Below are positions 61,456 to 64,000 of a stretch of 64,000 bases of DNA, one piece after another (within the stretch, counting starts at the first letter, position 1; each line of letters begins with the position of its first letter). The DNA is from Psoroptes ovis (taxonomy: Eukaryota; Arthropoda; Arachnida; Sarcoptiformes; Psoroptidae): NCBI GenBank assembly GCA_002943765.1, contig PQWQ01000004.1:682001-746000 (forward strand), read 5' to 3'. Made by a program: the position numbers and the translations under genes. The notes under the pieces were generated by a model. That model had not been told where the DNA came from. It was given only the letters and a program-made list of their open reading frames with translations, and ran no database searches.

Positions 61456-61910
61456 CAATCAAATCAACCTCAAACACGAAATGGTAAGCAACAGAAATGT
61501 TCTCAAATCAATTACTAATTATTCTTTTACATGGCAGAAACGAATCATCGATTGTCATCAAACACAACTGCAGCAATAACGATGTAGAATCTTCAGGTGT
61601 TGTTGGTAATGATTGCTGCAATGATGTAAAATGTGGAAGAATCGAATCAACCATGAATAATGAAATGGTAAGCATCAAAAACGTTCTTTAGTCTATTTCT
61701 AATTATTCTTTTGCATATCAGAAACGAATCATCGATTGTCATCAAACACAACTGCAGCAATAACGATGTAGAATCTTCAGGTGTTGTTGGTAATGATTGC
61801 TGCAATGATGTAAATGAAAATGTGGAAGAATCGAATCAACCTCGAACAATTAAATGGTAAGCAACGAAAATGTTCTCAAATCAATCACTTATTTTTATTT
61901 ATCCTGTACT
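61456..61910 (+). repeat. 184-bp tandem duplication of an exon-intron unit
   Basis: Units start at about 61482, 61666 and 61855 if counted from ATG^GTAAGCA. Each complete unit has that donor, about 50 bases of intron ending in CAG, and an exon AACGAATCATCGATTGTC... that is open in one frame (SSIVIKHNCSNNDVESSGVV). The first exon copy lacks six bases present in the second (VNENVEESNQ). The third unit stops in its intron. It lies just outside the 5' side of copy B. A tandemly duplicated exon of a transposon or host gene. Confidence 0.6.
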
Positions 61911-64000
61911 TAGGGATGAATCGAAGTGACCAATCATAATGAAACATAATTAGGATGGAATCATCGAACTTCACGATCTTTATAATCAATGCTTGATAAT
62001 TATACATCAATGGATTATTAATCGCAGCCATAGCGATTTGGACTATAATAGATTTAAATTTATAAATCTATAGATTTATTCAATTTTTCATTTGATTCCT
62101 ATTAATTTTATATTAATTTAATACCAATAAAATTAATTTTTGAGCAATTTTTATAAAACCTCAATGGGATTGCGCAATTACCGGAACAATCGATTATTGG
62201 ACAGGAACAATCGATCGGCTGCAAAATCTATCGATGCATCGATAGCATGATATCGATGATTTCGATATTTTTTAGCACACGACCTTCCTCTAAATGGGGC
62301 CATGCCTTTGGCTGTACAAAATTTTCGTAACTATTTTCAGTACAAAAAACAATCGAAAGTTTTCTAACTATTTTCAGTGCTTTTTTTTTATAAGTTATTT
62401 TGTTGAGTGAATAAATGAGAAAACACCCGAACAACAGCAGCAACAGCAGCGACGATAATAACTATAGTCTTTTGGGACAAATAATCAAAGAATATTTACG
62501 AGAAATAAATAATTGAAAACAACAGAATCCAATACATTCAATGATTGTGTATGTATCATGTGTGGGCTTGTATATGTGTTTATGTGAACATATAAAGATA
62601 CATTTGATGCATTTAATAAATAACACATGTACGCTAAATGATATTTTTTTCGAAATATTTTTCGACGATCATCTTGTGATATATTGTTTTTTGTTTTTTA
62701 GGTGAAAAATTGAAACAATCGAAGCAATGTTTCAATGCCTGAAAGCAAAGGTTTGAAACTTTGAATGATTTTGACAATAATTTAATCAAGAAATGAATGA
62801 ATGAATGAACAAGAAGGGTTAGAGGGTATTAAAAAAATGTATTCATGTATGATTTATGTATGATCTGTATCATCAATTAATCAATCTGGAACAATATTTT
62901 GTGTGTATCCAAATGTATCACAAATGTGTGTTCATCATATGATGTGTTTCATTGTGTGTTGTTGATTGACGATAATTTACATTGGTAACTTTGTAATTAA
63001 ATTTGTTTATGGTGGAAAATCGTGTAATATATTACCATATCGAAATGATTTGAAAGATTTAAAAATTTGAAAATTTCCAAAATTTCCACTCCAAAAATGT
63101 TCAGTGAATCAATTAATTTGGTCCCAAAAAAAAACCCGAATCGCGCATGTTATTTTCCGAGTGAAAAAAATACAAGGTTTCAAGTTTTTATTCAGAGTTT
63201 TAAAGTTGATTTTCGTAATTTTAAATAGAATTTTCAATTATAAAAATACGAAATTAAGTTTCAAAACTACGAATTAAAACTTTAAATTTTGCAAAAACAA
63301 AATTTCCAACACTTCATTAAATGCTATTCAAACGCACCCTTGAATGTTGTTTCAACGAAAAAAAAAATAAAAGTTTAAATGTTTCATGCATTTGAATCCT
63401 GTACAATATGGATCTTTTATTATTTGCTTTCAAGCTCTCTCTGGCTCTTTTACTCTCTTTGGTTATTCGCTGCCAGTCTTATATGGTTATTTCAATTTGA
63501 AATCATCATGTATTCTATATTCTATATAGCTGAGGGTGTACAATTTGGAACAATCCAAAAATATGTTTGATTATACGAAAATATAAATGGTTCCAAAGCT
63601 TTGGAAACGTTCGGATTCTTCCTTTCTTCTTTGGTTTTGATAAATCAATTTTGGAATATGCTTTTATTTCAGGGACTTCTTCCTTTTTTCAAAGATTACT
63701 TTTAGGTTTGATTTATATTCATATTATTTTCATCATTCATATACAATTCAGTGATTGAAATTCAGTCATTTTGTTTCAATATATAATGATAATGTGTGTG
63801 TGTGCATGTATCTCGCTGCTCGCCGAAAAAAAACTGTAAATGTGTTTGTTTCAATTGCTTTTTCCCATATTTTCCCATAAATTTCTCCCATATTTCGTCC
63901 AATATTACTCACATTTGAAACAATCACTTGAAACATTCAAATGATAATTAATCATTTGAAAATATCCAAATGATCCAATGATTCCAAGGGATTCCAAATG
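61911..64000. other. no clear gene
   Basis: AT-rich DNA with ATCGAT-rich palindromic stretches at 62205-62260, two GAAAATAGTTA repeats (read on the minus strand, about 62320-62380), TATTAATTTTA repeats near 62095-62135 and simple repeats. A strong acceptor-like TTTTTTGTTTTTTAG at about 62687-62701 is followed by EKLKQSKQCFNA and a stop on the plus strand (62702-62742), a possible small terminal exon with no known partner. The remaining open frames look like chance. Confidence 0.4.

Noticed and set aside
1..64000. tRNA, rRNA, snRNA genes and CRISPR arrays
   Set aside because: I looked for T-loop and anticodon patterns, snRNA-like starts and spaced direct repeats and found none. A covariance-model search would be needed to exclude them.

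Overview
The window looks like nuclear DNA of a small-genome arthropod, most likely an acariform (astigmatid, dust-mite-like) mite. The evidence is very AT-rich DNA, mostly short introns (about 50-115 bases), proteins full of Asn, Gln, Ser and His runs, and arthropod-type housekeeping genes. The taxon is an inference from style and was not searched.

Layout. 1-5.4 kb: no gene seen. 5.4-11 kb: a compact block with an intronless cathepsin B (-), a short membrane-anchored protein with the N-terminal domain of glucosidase II beta (+), a possible antisense terminal exon (-), and a four-exon CUE/DUF1771/Smr-domain protein (+). 11-25.7 kb: a gene-poor tract carrying many ~80-bp palindromic mariner-type MITEs. 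25.7-32.8 kb: a gene for a ~1,000-residue low-complexity, type II membrane or secreted protein, whose probable upstream exon lies 3 kb before the rest. 33.5-37.1 kb: a divergent pair, an RluA-type mitochondrial pseudouridine synthase (-) and the GPI-transamidase subunit PIG-T (+), about 280 bases apart. 37.4-43.2 kb: a four-exon gene (-) for an 1,825-residue secreted, mucin-like, Asn/Gln/Thr-rich protein. 43.2-56 kb: a second gene-poor, MITE-rich tract that may hold alternative terminal exons of a minus-strand gene. 56.1-62 kb: a CACTA/CMC-type DDE transposon in two inverted, decayed copies, followed by a tandemly duplicated exon-like unit. 62-64 kb: no clear gene.

The most notable structures are these. 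(1) About 29 foldback MITEs lie in 64 kb, absent from all coding blocks and sorting into at least four families by their central sequence. (2) The two inverted transposase copies share a 681-bp arm that looks identical apart from a few outer bases, while their other halves have drifted to about 66% protein identity. This is a signature of arm-to-arm gene conversion, and it ends in copy A at a 75-bp in-frame duplication flanked by an 8-bp repeat. (3) The glucosidase II beta-like domain stands alone on a membrane anchor. (4) Splice phases support a long, MITE-filled intron joining an orphan exon to the low-complexity gene.

All gene models were joined by hand. For the multi-exon genes the splice phases agree and the summed lengths are multiples of three. 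The MITE ends are good to about 2 bases. The exon-like islands in the gene-poor tracts are suggestions only.
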